From Klebsormidium nitens (taxonomy: Eukaryota > Streptophyta > Klebsormidiophyceae > Klebsormidiales > Klebsormidiaceae), in NCBI GenBank assembly GCA_000708835.1, contig DF236980.1, forward strand, positions 98,890-162,889: a stretch of 64,000 nucleotides of DNA. The letters run 5' to 3'. The notes beneath the pieces were generated by a model that was given only the letters and a program-made list of their open reading frames with translations, had not been told where the DNA came from and did not search any database. Below are positions 42,701-54,100 of this stretch, one piece after another (within the stretch, counting starts at the first letter, position 1; every line of letters starts with the position of its first letter). Both the position numbers and the translations under genes were made by a program.

Positions 42701-45700
42701 GTTGCCCTACGCTAGTCACAAGCACCTCTCCATACTGTGCCGTGCTCAGGTTAAGCGGCTGCCCCTGCTGGAGCACGCCTGAGATTCTTGACACTGTCGC
42801 GTTGTCCAGAGTGGGCCCAGAGAGCGGGACGACGTTGGTGTCAAGCAGGATGCTGCCTTGCGCCACGTTGGTGTAGAGGATCTGGGACGGCTGGACGCCG
42901 ATGAGACCCGCGAGGTCGTTCGAGAACGACTGCACGGGAAAAATTTAGGATTTGTTTCTGATCGTCCAGTTAAAGAAGTTGACAAACATAGGAACAATCG
43001 TTCTGATAAGCTTTGAACTTTGAAGTTCTCGAGCGGAATATTTGGCAAAACGGATTTGTTTGTAAATGTCCACGGGAAGAGGCAATCATGAACTAATCGT
43101 TCTGAACTTCGACGTTCGAGCGGAGGGTTCGGCCAAAAGGAGTGGGCAAAAGAAAAAGCGAAGCGAATGGAAAGGGCTTTTGAATTTCCGCAGATAAAGG
43201 ATAGGACAAGAGAAAATCGTGAGGTCAATTGTCAGGAATTAAAGGACAGGAGGGGCACATGTGAGGAGTAGGTATGGGGAATCAGACAGAGACTAGACCA
43301 GGGCAAATCACCTGTTTGCTGCAACATCTCGTTGGAAGAAGGAGCTGTGTCTTCACTAAAGCAGAAAGCCAGAACAGGTCACGCTGAAAACCGCTAATTC
43401 TAAGCATAGCCAAGAAATACGGGTAGTATCTAATCACAGACGACTGGAGGAGGGGGCCGATGGGGAATTGATAAACAACACTTCAGTCGAGTCTGCCTGC
43501 TTCTGAATTATTTTTCAGGAGGCCTGCTCGAGTATTGCAAACCGTGGTCAAGGTCTCAGACTTCGAAGCAGTGGCTGGAGCCAAAAGATAAGAGCATTTG
43601 TGGTGCTAATCAACTACTCCGAGCAGCCAGAGAACGGTGTAACGCGCTTCTTAACCCGCAGCTTTGCACTCACCGACGAAAAGATCGTGGTCCAGTCCGC
43701 CAGGTTCCTGTTGACCATCCGGTAGCTGGCAGTGAGCGGGTAGTTGCAGCTGCAGGCAAGAGCGGTTGCCGCGATCCCCGGGGCCTGCCCGGTGGGGCAC
43801 GTGCAGACGGGGGGAGGGGGCGAGGCTGGCAGACAAACGCCAAGAAGAGCATATGAGAGTTCTGTTGACTTCGTTCAGGAGAACGGCTCATAAAGGGTGT
43901 GATTTTGCCTGGACCGAAGTCCCCAATTCTTGGATCGATGCGTCGAGTTTGGGTGCCCTTCAAATTCAAAGGAAAAGGGGCTTTTGGCTTGGCCTTTTGG
44001 CGGCGGAAAGCAGAGCTCTTTAAAGATAGCAATCTGGTCGACCAATGAAACTCGGATGAGGCACTCCGTCAACTAAAACCTTAGCAGGGACTAGCTGCTA
44101 CGGAGCTTTCGAACAACATGTGCAAGCCAACGAGCAACTGACATCGATCTAGAAGACATCCTTCCAACGTCAGATTGGCACTCTAATATTGAGCCCATAC
44201 CTGGGCCGCCCAACAGGCCACCAGTGGGAGCCGGGGGAGACGGAGTCGCTGCCGGGGGGGGTGGCGCAGGAGGGAGGGTCGCTACTTCTGGGGGGGGGAA
44301 CGCAGGAGGAAGAGTGGTAATGATTGGGGGGGGTGGCCTGACGTCAGGGGTGACGATGACAGGAACAGTTGGCAGGGGCGGGGGAGGGGCTCCTGTAAGA
44401 GACGAAAACTAGCATGGGAATGGTTTCTGAACTGAGGAGCGCAGCGCGGAGGCTAAGCTCAAGCTCAGCTGTCACTGTTACGGAGAGAGACAATTTTGCT
44501 CAGGGCACATACATCCAATGACGACTGTGCTTTCACGGATGGACCAAGTCAAAATGGACATCCTTCCAGTTGAGAACCTTGAAGCTCAGGCCTACGAAAT
44601 TGCAACCGATGGCTGCAGCGCGTTGGTGCCAAGACAGCAGCTTGCGCAGTGGAGCATCGACAACAGCCCAAGTGACCGTTTCAACATATCTAGGTAGGAG
44701 GGCTTCTACTGATTGCTTACAGGAAGGAGGGCTCCACTACTTGCTTACAGGAAGGAGAGTTCTACTATTTGCTTACCTGGCGGCGGCGGATTGGGCGGCG
44801 GGGGGGGTGGAAGAAGAAGCGGAGGCGGGGCCGACGCATTTGTTTCTATTGGAGGGGGTGCAGTCGCGTTTGTAGCAACGGGAAAGGTCACATTTGGTCT
44901 TGGGGGGGGAAAGGCGGGGGGAGGGGGGTTCAGAGGCGGGGGGGAAGATGCGTTCGTGGCGAGGGGGGGTGGCGGCGCGAGGAGGGGGGGTGGCGGGGGG
45001 GGTGACGACGCGTTTGTTGCTAGCGGGGGGGGTGACGATGCGTTTGTCGCTAGCGGGGGGGGAGGAGCGAGCAGGGGAGGAGGGGGGGAGGTTACATTGA
45101 CCGTTCCGTTTGTGGGGAGCGGAAGCGTTCCGTTGAAGATCGGCCCTGGCGCGGGGGCCGAGACGGGACCGGTGACGTTTGCAGTTGCGTTGACCGGGAG
45201 GGGCAGCGTAACGTTCGCAGCGTTCGGGCCCGCGGCCGTTACGTTGGTCCGGTTGGCAGACGGGGCGGGGGCCGGTACGGTCACGTTGAGAGGCAACGGA
45301 ACCGTTCCGTTGATGGCTGTTCCGTTCAGAGTGCCCGTTCCGTTCAAGGGGACCGTTCCGTTCAGAGCGGTTCCGTTTGCGAGACTCGTTACGTTACCCG
45401 CTGTGGTGTTTGTAAGAGTGCTGTTTCGGGAGACAGGGGAAGGGGCCGGACCCGGCGCAACTAGGATGGTGGCAGGGCCTGGCGCGGGCGCTCCGGCTGC
45501 CGGGCTCGAAACTGCAAATTGGAGGGGTAAAGAGGTGAGATGAGCTGGGCTCAGAACTTAAGAAGCGGGGCGGTTGAAAGGTAAGAACTTGAGAGAAACG
45601 GCATTATTTCAGTGGCGACTCGCCAAGGCAGACAGGCCAGGCCGAAGGTGACAAGACGCTGATTGACGTGCTCGAAAAGATCTCAGAAGCGTTAAGGATG

Positions 45701-48700
45701 GCCGTATTTAGGCTCAGGTCAAGGACAGAAGACAAGCTGAGAAGCTTCAAGACAGACTGCTCCATTGGGGTGTCGAACCATCCTTAAAGCGCAAACAGGG
45801 TAGCCAAGCCACGAGAAATGTACGCACTTATAGACGAAAGACTGCGAATGCCTTGATTCTCTCGCAATCATTGAGCTTCAAGAAGTTACCGGTATGTCGG
45901 TCAACAATCAGACAGACTGTTCTTAACAGACGCCACCCACTACCGTCCGACAAAGCTCACCGGCTGTCAGGCTTGCAAGCGCTGCCAGGCTCGTAGACGC
46001 GCCAGTGTTCCCTAACAGCAGGCTCGAATTGCTGGCCCCCAGGCACACGTAACCGTTCCCACTGAACCCGTTGCGGCAGGCGCACGTCAGGTTGGCGGTC
46101 CGGGACCCTGGGGTGCAGACCGCGTTTGCGTCGCACGGGTTGTTGGGGCCGCAGTTGCAGTACGCGCAGTCTGCAGAAACAGACGACACAGAGTGCAAAT
46201 TGTGCTTTTTTTGTTTTGCTTGCTTTTGGTTTCGATCTTCCAGTGTTTGCTTTGCTTTTTGTTCTTTGTTAAGGATACTTTCTGATCAGTAAGAGGCAGG
46301 CCTTCTCTGTTGGTCACTGGTGAATGCTCTTACCGGCAAGATGCTCGGGAGCTCCGGTACTTATGCTGGCCCAAACTCTAATTGGGGTCTTTCAAGGCTT
46401 GCTTTTGAGTGAGTTGCTTCGTCGATCGGATGCTGGCATATACCACAGGCCGAAAAGGAGCCAATGAATCACATGAAGTTTGAATCAAAAGGCACGCACA
46501 TGCCTGGACATTCGATAGAGTCTCTCACCTGTCGCAAAGACTCCCCCCACGTCCGAGATGAACGCCAGGTCCGTCGGTGCGACCGGACAGAAGCGCGTCG
46601 CCTCGCTGTTTGTAGACCCCGCCGCAAACAAGCTCGTTCCCGTAGTGGCGCTGTTGTTCACAAAAAGCTCCGGGCTACAGAAACTGGTCTGCGCGACGCT
46701 GTTCGAGACAGCGCCCCCCTGGGGAGCGGTGTTTTGACTGAAAGCGTTGCCGCTGAGAACAGTGAACGCGGTGCTCACAACCGCGCCACTCTGAGAGGCC
46801 CCGTCGTCGTGCACAGCGCCGCCGCTGACCTGGGAGGAAAAGAGGGGAAACGTTGAGAACAAGGCCCCGAGTGGACCCCGTGCTTTTACAAGAGTTCCGC
46901 GCAACTTTGACAAGGGGAACTTGGGATATCAAGCAAGGCTTATCGTGTTGTCCAGTGTTTCGAAGCTCTTGGACGGGTGAAATTTGGACAAACAAGCCAT
47001 CAGATTGGCCACCTCAGTGTCAGTCATCCATCACTTCAGCTTTTTGTGTGTCTCAGGCAAAGTCCTCCGCCCGTGCTTGCCAGGGGTAGGAGTTGCACCA
47101 GCTTGCTTCCCAGGCTCGCCTCTCTTTGCTTCTCGCGACAAGGGCCTGCTCTGTTTACGTAAGCTGGCACCGTTTTCCGAGGAGCAGTCGATTGTAACTT
47201 GCCAACTCTTGCACTCTTGACAGTCCCGTAGAAAAAGAAGTCGTTGTTCTGTCGCTTGTTTTCTGACCCTTTCGTACTCAGGTTTCGCGACTCACTGTGG
47301 CCGTATTTCCGGCAAATGTGTTGCCCCCGATCGACGCATTCACTGTCCGCACCCCAACAAAGATCGCCCCCCCCTGCTGCACCGTCGCTCTGTTCCCCAC
47401 AAACAGGCTCCCCCTCACAACCGCCGGAGCAGCTGTTTGTTGCAGGTAAACTGCGCCCCCAAGAGGCGCACTGTTTGCAAAGAAACTGGAGCTGAGGATC
47501 GAAGCAGAGCCCCCGGCCGCCTGGAAAGCACCCCCGCTGGCCGTCGCGGTGTTGCCAGTGAAGGTACATCCGACGAACGTGGCGTTCGCGCCATTGGAGA
47601 AGACGGCGCCGCCTGCAGCAAACAGAAAGAAGATTCTTTGGCTGCTTAGGGTCTCCGGATCTGTGGTTTAAGGGAAGCGTTTAGCTTTTATGAGAGCTTG
47701 AGTGGTTGATGTCGAGGTTGCGGGAGGAAAGATAGTCGACGTGGCAAGCAGACAAGATGATAGAGTTGACCTCTCAGACCCTCAATCTTTCCCAAGGCCG
47801 TAGTTGCAAAAATATCTTGTTTGTAAGCACCCTCCGTGAAACAGGTGTGAAGCTACAGGTGTGAAGAAACAGAACTCAGTTTCGACTACGAGTTTCTAAG
47901 AAATCTACGATGCGAGCATACCTTCATCGGCAGCATTGTTGGTGAAGAGCACGTTGACAAAGGTGGTTACGGAGTTGGTGCTCAGCAGCACAGCCCCTCC
48001 CGTGAGGAGGGTCCCAGTCTGACTGGACAGTGCCTGGACATGAACAGCAGGTGTAGATAAGCCACGCCCTCAAGAAATGAAGGGCGACAACCGTAACAAA
48101 TAATGTTTTGTTTCGGCACTGAATGGAGACAAGCAAGTCAACCTTCGAGTCAACATTCTGCTCATCCTTTTGTTTCTCTTTTGAAGTGCAGCCACGCATA
48201 CTTGTGCGCTAGCAACATCAAGGAAGGGCGTCAGGATACGACACACTCGGCCAAGGCCAAACATGACGACTTCAACGTTTCAACGGCACTGCTCCTGGAA
48301 CGAAACGCACGGAATTTCAACCGTGCGTTGCCAGACACCGCAGAGTCGGAGGGGTGCTTACCACTCCAGAATCCAGCTGCAGGTTTCTGAAAAACACAGG
48401 CCCCGTAGACGGCGCCACGCTAAACATCTGGTTGACCTGCAAAGGGTTGGACCAAGGTCTAAATGCCTGCGCAATCTCTGCTCGCGCCAGATTCGATTGG
48501 TGGCGAGTAAGAGCGAAGCGATGGTTCAATCTAGCCCTTCTGCCAAACAAACCACCACCACAGAGTGGTTCCAGAATGCGCTGGTGCTTGTCGACAGACT
48601 GAAGAAGTGACATTTTCATTCGATGGCCCATGGGGCCATGAATGTTGTTTCTCTAGCAAGAACGAGCTGGACAGTGGCGCTCACAGTCCTAGGCAGGGCC

Positions 48701-49955
48701 GCCGAGATCTTGCATCCTGGGGCGCTGCAGTTGCCCTGCACTGTAAGTGGCGCCTTCACGACGAGCGTGGCGGTGAGGTTGACATTGCTGCAGGCATCAG
48801 GCGCCAGAAAACATTCTATTAGAGCAGTGCTCTCCTGACTGGGATCCTGAGTGGGCTCTGTTAGTACAGTACATCAAAACTTGACAGAGCCCAAGGATGC
48901 AGAATACGAATCGTTCGCCAAATCCAACCCCGTCTTGGCTATCAACCCAACAATTGACCACCAGATATCGTGCTTTTGATGCATCAAAATGGTCACTGAA
49001 AGAGGTGGTACCCAAAGCGGGGGCTGAACCCAGCAACAGGAGTCCTTGTTTCCTGTCCACAGGCTCTTTGAGGAAGGCTAGTCACAGGAAGTTCAGAGCC
49101 GCATCAGAAAGGTTTCTTATCCACCTCCGGTTATAGTCTGCGACATCATGGCCGTGCAATGGGGATCCCTTGCCAACATTTTTGATCAGGATCGGACATT
49201 TAAGTCCGCCTCTAGTTTTACAGGTTTACAAGCTCGAGCCCTCAAGCTCCGGCAAAAGGCTAGGGAGATCTCGTGCTCAACTTATATGAGGTAACCTGGT
49301 CTTGGTGGTGGCAATCCAAGCTACAGCTTGAGGCCTCACCTACAGATTGTGACGACAGACCCTGACGTTGCCGCCGCTAGCGCCGTCTGCAGCGAAGACT
49401 CATCAGACACACCCTGACACACACGCTCAACTGCAATTCAGAAGCGCCACCATATTATGTTGCTTGTTGCTGAATCCTTCAAATGTTGAGTGTCTGGCAA
49501 GTCATGGGATTCAGTCTCACTAAGATGAACCATATTGCTCCATGTTCTCTTTAGCGGGGGCCAAGCTTCTAATTGGAGCGGAAATGCTGGGCATGCTCCA
49601 GGGGCTTATTGCCACCCAGCCAGTGGCGGCAGGCTGACAGCCTGTTTCACAAAGGAGCAGGCAACTACTTCTATGAGTATCGCATCTTGCAACGTTGAGA
49701 GAAAGGGCAAACATCTACAAGATCTCAGGAAGCTGCCACCTTCTCTAATAACAAGGTGCATCTCTTCACACACAAGCTCAAAAATGGTCATATGCTTACA
49801 GTTACCCGCACGCCATCAAGATAGCGCCTTGTGTTCTACTTGGTGTCAGATTGATCTGCATCGGCATTGCTCATCTACAAAGTATTCTTACCTTGCCCTG
49901 CAACCAGTCCAGCTGCAAAGAGGGCACACAATAGGAAACTTGCAGAAAGATGCAT
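36778..49955 (-). CDS. Receptor-like kinase with beta-helix, EGF, Pro-rich and ALE2-type ectodomain
   Basis: Twenty-two exons: 49892-49955, 49340-49430, 48685-48787, 48362-48436, 47922-48033, 47296-47612, 46529-46829, 45961-46170, 44777-45511, 44201-44392, 43674-43825, 42686-42929, 41844-42167, 41343-41467, 40849-40914, 40085-40244, 39489-39643, 38947-39022, 38561-38565, 38203-38232, 37789-37902, 36778-37206; all in phase, 1359 aa. Order: signal peptide ([20 protein letters not shown]); beta-helix-like repeats (about 45-350; [39 protein letters not shown]); EGF-like module (about 355-390); Pro/N-sequon-rich segment (425-735); Cys-rich module resembling the plant ALE2 ectodomain (CNYPLTAS ... 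[16 protein letters not shown]); TM helix (about 902-925); kinase (about 975-1245) with [26 protein letters not shown] and TYGYVAPEY. HRD indicates an RD, probably active, kinase. The C-tail is Ser/Gly-rich. Ligand unknown; a cell-wall glycan or glycoprotein is inference. Confidence 0.9.
38561..38565 (-). other. 5-nt microexon (exon 19) of the receptor kinase
   Basis: On the minus strand the five bases GCTAT are flanked by TTTTGCAG upstream and GTGCGT downstream. The preceding exon (38947-39022) ends one base into a Gly codon and the next (38203-38232) starts with a whole Val codon. Only two plus three bases can join them; GC TAT gives exactly Gly-Tyr and restores the conserved kinase sequence [14 protein letters not shown]. 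Without it the frame breaks. The call rests on sequence logic; no transcript was seen. Confidence 0.85.
39798..39912. repeat. Two-copy tandem repeat in kinase-gene intron, period 66 bp
   Basis: Copies of about 48 bp at 39798-39845 and 39864-39912 share TGCTTCGGTTAG, CGAAGCTGGCAAGTCC and a CTGACAAATC end. They lie in the intron between the exons at 40085-40244 and 39489-39643. No function is apparent. Confidence 0.8.
44693..44776. repeat. Three tandem copies of an intron 5' splice donor
   Basis: A 28-bp unit is repeated three times immediately after the Pro-rich exon of the receptor kinase. On the minus strand each unit begins GTAAGCAA, so identical donor hexamers GTAAGC lie at 44771-44776, 44743-44748 and 44715-44720. 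The first maintains phase with the next exon; use of the others would add 28 or 56 nt and shift the frame. Confidence 0.85.
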
Positions 49956-51176
49956 CGCAATTGCGCCCCCTATGGCCCGCACAATCCCGTGCCTTAGGCC
50001 AGCTCACTGTTCTTCCTTTTCCACCTCATTCCCAGATACTCAACTCCCAACCAAACAATTGGAAGCACTGATGACGTCAATCTCGGTAGCTACTCAGAAA
50101 TAACAAGCATCGTCCCTTTCTACAGTGATCATTACAGATTGGAAGAACCCTAGTCCACCGCTTGAGCCAGCTCCAAGTTCCCTCAACTGTCCTACTGTAC
50201 TCTGTCTTATTCAGCTCCCACCACTCGTTCCACACGGCACTTGAAATGGTGTCTTCAGAGTCGTTTTCCTGTCGGCTATCTTCCTAACGTAAGAAGTCTC
50301 CTGATTCTCCTCTGCTGTGGAGGCAGAACTTGTGAACGAAGGATCTGTGGTGTGGACAGTGGCGCATTGCATTGCAGGAGATTTATGAACACCTAGGGTC
50401 TAAACTCTAAAGGGGCAGTCTTCGAGATTCACTGGACCAATGAGGAGCTCCCATTTTACCACGTGGTCATGGACTCCTGAACATGAACGAGGTCCAGGTC
50501 GCCACTAGAATTGTATCTACCACCCGGCATCTAAGTATTGGCAATGGTATCAAAACTTAAAAGTCGAAAAGGGAAGGCCCGGGGGGCGTCAAAATGTGCA
50601 TGTCGCGGCGACAAGCGTCCAGGGTGATTCAGAAGATACGTGGACGTCATCAACCATGATTAGTGACGTCACTAAAACACAGGGTTTGACGTACCGGTAC
50701 GATTCCGGCCGGAACCCTAAAACGCCACCTCCTTTGTCAAGAGATCCGGATGCAGCCGTCGAATGGCGCCTGGCGCAGGATGTGAGTCAGGAATCGGATG
50801 TGAGGGAGGCCAGGAAGATACTAATAGGAGGCGCTGGCATGGCGTCTCTAGGAGGAGCACACTTCAGGCTAAGATCTTACAGCCTGCAGCTGCAGTTATT
50901 CGTTCACTCACCTTCTGGAGAAATACATAGGTAATGAGCTCAACTTCTAGGGGCCTCACATTTTGAGCTGCTGAGGGACGAACAGATTTGGGATTATGCA
51001 CACCGTGTCCCGCGTTATGAAGCTCCTCGCGGACCGCAGTTCAGAGCTCGAGCTAAGGGATCAAGTAGCTGAAAAACAGAGCCATTTGCTGCATTAGCTG
51101 ATGCATTGAATTCCCTCAATGAGTAGATGCTGGACTAATGTGACTTTCAACGTTTTCTAGGACACTTCAAGAATAA
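49956..51176. promoter_or_regulatory. Shared upstream region of divergent kinase and Sfi1-like genes
   Basis: The receptor-kinase ATG (49955, minus) and the Sfi1-like ATG (51177, plus) point away from each other across 1.2 kb. ACGT-core elements GACGTCAT (50643-50650) and GTGACGTCAC (50663-50672) lie near the middle. A plus-strand frame at 50596-50934 is open but cannot be spliced in frame to the downstream ATG. Transcription starts cannot be read from sequence alone. Confidence 0.4.
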
Positions 51177-54100
51177 ATGGCAGCTGAGAGGCATGGAAGT
51201 CTGTGGGAGGAACCGCGAAGCTTCTCTCCTTTTGCAGACTCACGTTACTGCAGGCTTGCATTCCTACAGGATGGGGCTTCGCAAGTGGCCTCCCTGCAGG
51301 ACACAGTCAGCAGTGTCATTCAGCAGCTCCACAAGAGAGTATTCACACTACAGCAACAGTGCGCCCAGCGAGAGGCACTCCTCAACGACACTATGCTAGC
51401 ACTGCGTCGCAGGGCCTCCAAAAGGCGTCAGAAAGAACACCAGGGGTGGGTCTCATACAGCAGGCTGCGCTCGCAGAATGCAGCCAATAGCGTGGCGCCA
51501 CATGGCGGGCTGGCAGGTGACCAGGCCTTGCAGAAGGTGGTGGCTGGGCTGCAGTTTGACTGCCAGGTAGGGAGTGAACTGTTGCGGAAGATGCGGTGTA
51601 AATGGGCCCTGGCAGCGCTGTTTGGAGCTCGCCAAGTGGCGCAAGCTCAGCGGGCGCTGGCGGAGGAGGCGCTGTGGAGGCAGAAGGGTAAGGAAGCTTA
51701 GGATTGCCCTCGCAACCGGTTCGTATACTTCCCGTTTTGATAGGAAGGTGGTTGGAACAGGAAGGAGGTTTCGGCAAGTACAAAGTGGTGTTGAGTTTGG
51801 AGAGGGCTTCAGCTGGGAAGAAGAGTGCTGGGCGCGGGGATATTGTGTCTGATGGCAAGGTGGTGTGAAAACAGGAGGCCTAGACCTTGATGTAGCCACC
51901 TGTCTAGTACTTTTCGATATCTGTGGACGGGTCAGAATGTGATTATAGCGCTTTTTCAGCAAGCTACCGGATCAGAACACTGGAAGCTTAGAGTAGGTCA
52001 ACCAAGTTTGAAAATCCTGTAGCCGAGAACTAACTTCGACTACTTTCAGATTAAAGCCAGTAGGTCTTTTGGAAAGGGCTGTGATATGGAGATGCCAATC
52101 CAACATAGAAATTCTCCTTCCCTCTGTACACAGCCCCTCCTCCATCCCTCCTTCTGGGCCCTTTGGCAAAGTGGTGTCAACACAGGAGGCCTGGGGCTGG
52201 AGGCAACCAGCTATCTATCAATCGCATTGTGAAGAACAGAAAACAAGGAGATTCTGAGTAACTACAAGAATTAAGAAAGAGTAAGAGCGTCGGCTCCCTC
52301 ACTTCGCAGAGCCCCTCCTCCGCCCCTGCTTCTGGGCCCTCTGGCGCAACGTACTGCGCCGCCGCACCAAACACACCGGCACTGCCCGCCCCCGTGCCAC
52401 TGCCCTCTCCTTCTGTCGGCGTCGCACTCTGGAACGCTTCCTCAGACGATGGATGGCCTACTCGAGAAGACGGATCATTCTTTGGGCGACGCAAGAGGCT
52501 GCGATGGAGAAATTGAGACGCAGAGTGCTGAGAAACGGATTGAGGGGATGGAGAGCTTGGCAAAAGAAGAAGGTTTGGATGAGGGACGCGGTTGAGAGGG
52601 CGCGCGAGTGGAAGGAGAGGCGGCATCTAAGGCTGTGCTTTTGGGGATGGCAAGGTGAAGCCGGCAAGAGGAGAACGTTGCTGGAGCGATTGATGTCCCC
52701 TGGAGCGAGGAACAAGGGTGAGTTGGCTACTAAACTTTTGTACTTCTGATGGTGACAAGGGGGAGCTTTCTTCTTGTAGGGCCTCACTTTGAAGGTTTGT
52801 CTGTTGGTGGTGCATTGATGGTTTTGGGATTGGACGATTGAAAGATGCAAACGCAGAGGGGTCTGATTGAACAGACACAGAGAGGCACTCGGTGCCAGGC
52901 ATCGTCGGGGAGTATAGAGCAGCTAGACGGCCAGTTTGAGATCTTGAGAGCCTATCTGCTCTCAGTCGTTTGGTTTTGGAAACGACAAAGGTTTTGTTCG
53001 ATGTTTGTTTACGACATAGCGGTTAAGGCATGGCCAGCACATTGATGCCTTTCCTTTGAGTCGTTCGCTGTGTTACGGCTTCAATTATTCTGGATCGTTG
53101 CTTCAAGTGAAGTGAGTCGTCTGGGGAACGATCTGGAAATCGTAGAAGAACTGTTATCCGAAGTTTGCGAAACCAGTGTTCGGTGGTTCGACCTAGGTCT
53201 CCGGCATGAGCTCAGCTTTGTTGATAAACGGTTGAAAGGTCGAATTGGACATCCAGAGGCTGATTGATCGGGTTCTACGATAACTCGGGGTATACCTGGT
53301 ACGTATCCTCCTCTGAGAAGCTGATCAAAGTTCCTTCTCAACTCTAGCTAGTGCGAGCGTCTCTTCCACAAACGAATCACCACAGCATCTCGCCGTTTTC
53401 AGCATATGTTGCATTTACTCAACGATTTCACCTGATCTAATAGTCTCAACGGGAACGTCCGTTCTGACCGTCCGCTATGCACTTTGAAGCAGGTAGCGAG
53501 CGCGTTTTCACCCCTGCCCACTACCACGCGTCCCCCTCATGGGCGCCGAAAAAAGCACGCCACGTGGCATTGGTCTCCTTCAGCCACGTGGCAGCCCACG
53601 ATCTCTCCAGCCCCAGGGGCCCTCTCGATCCGGGCGTTTCTCACTGGGCCGTAGCGCTGCTTCGAAAGATCGATTCTGCAATCGAGATCCGAACCGCTCA
53701 ACAGTCGGCCGGACTTGAAGATCTGCCGAAGGAAAAGCAAGAGTACGGTCAGCTTCGCTCTGTTTTCGCGTCGGCGTCAGCCGGGGGAATCCGGAGCAGC
53801 CAGCGGCAAGAAAACGAGATCACAGCAAACACGTCAGATCCTCGGACGGGAGTGTTCACAATGGAGGACGCGTGTGAGCTCTATCACGCTCGCTCTGTTG
53901 CTCAGAGGGCACTCCTCGCCTGGAAGAATGAGTGTGAACGCACTCGAAGTGCAATGGACTTCGCACGTGCGTCTGAAGAGGTTCTTAGAGCAACGAGAAT
54001 ACTTCGCGGGTGGCTGTCTAGCCTTCGGCGGCGAAAGAATGCCGCAGAGTCGCATTGGCGGGCGGCAGTGATTTTGAGAGTATTCAAACTCTGGAAGAAG

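Noticed and set aside
44713-45543. 276-codon plus-strand Gly-rich open frame
   Set aside because: It is the antisense shadow of the Pro-rich exon of the minus-strand receptor kinase; the minus frame joins in phase with exons on both sides.
50596-50934. 112-codon plus-strand frame as a first exon of the Sfi1-like gene
   Set aside because: Splicing from its donor to the acceptor before the 51177 ATG meets a stop after a few codons; no alternative in-phase acceptor was found.
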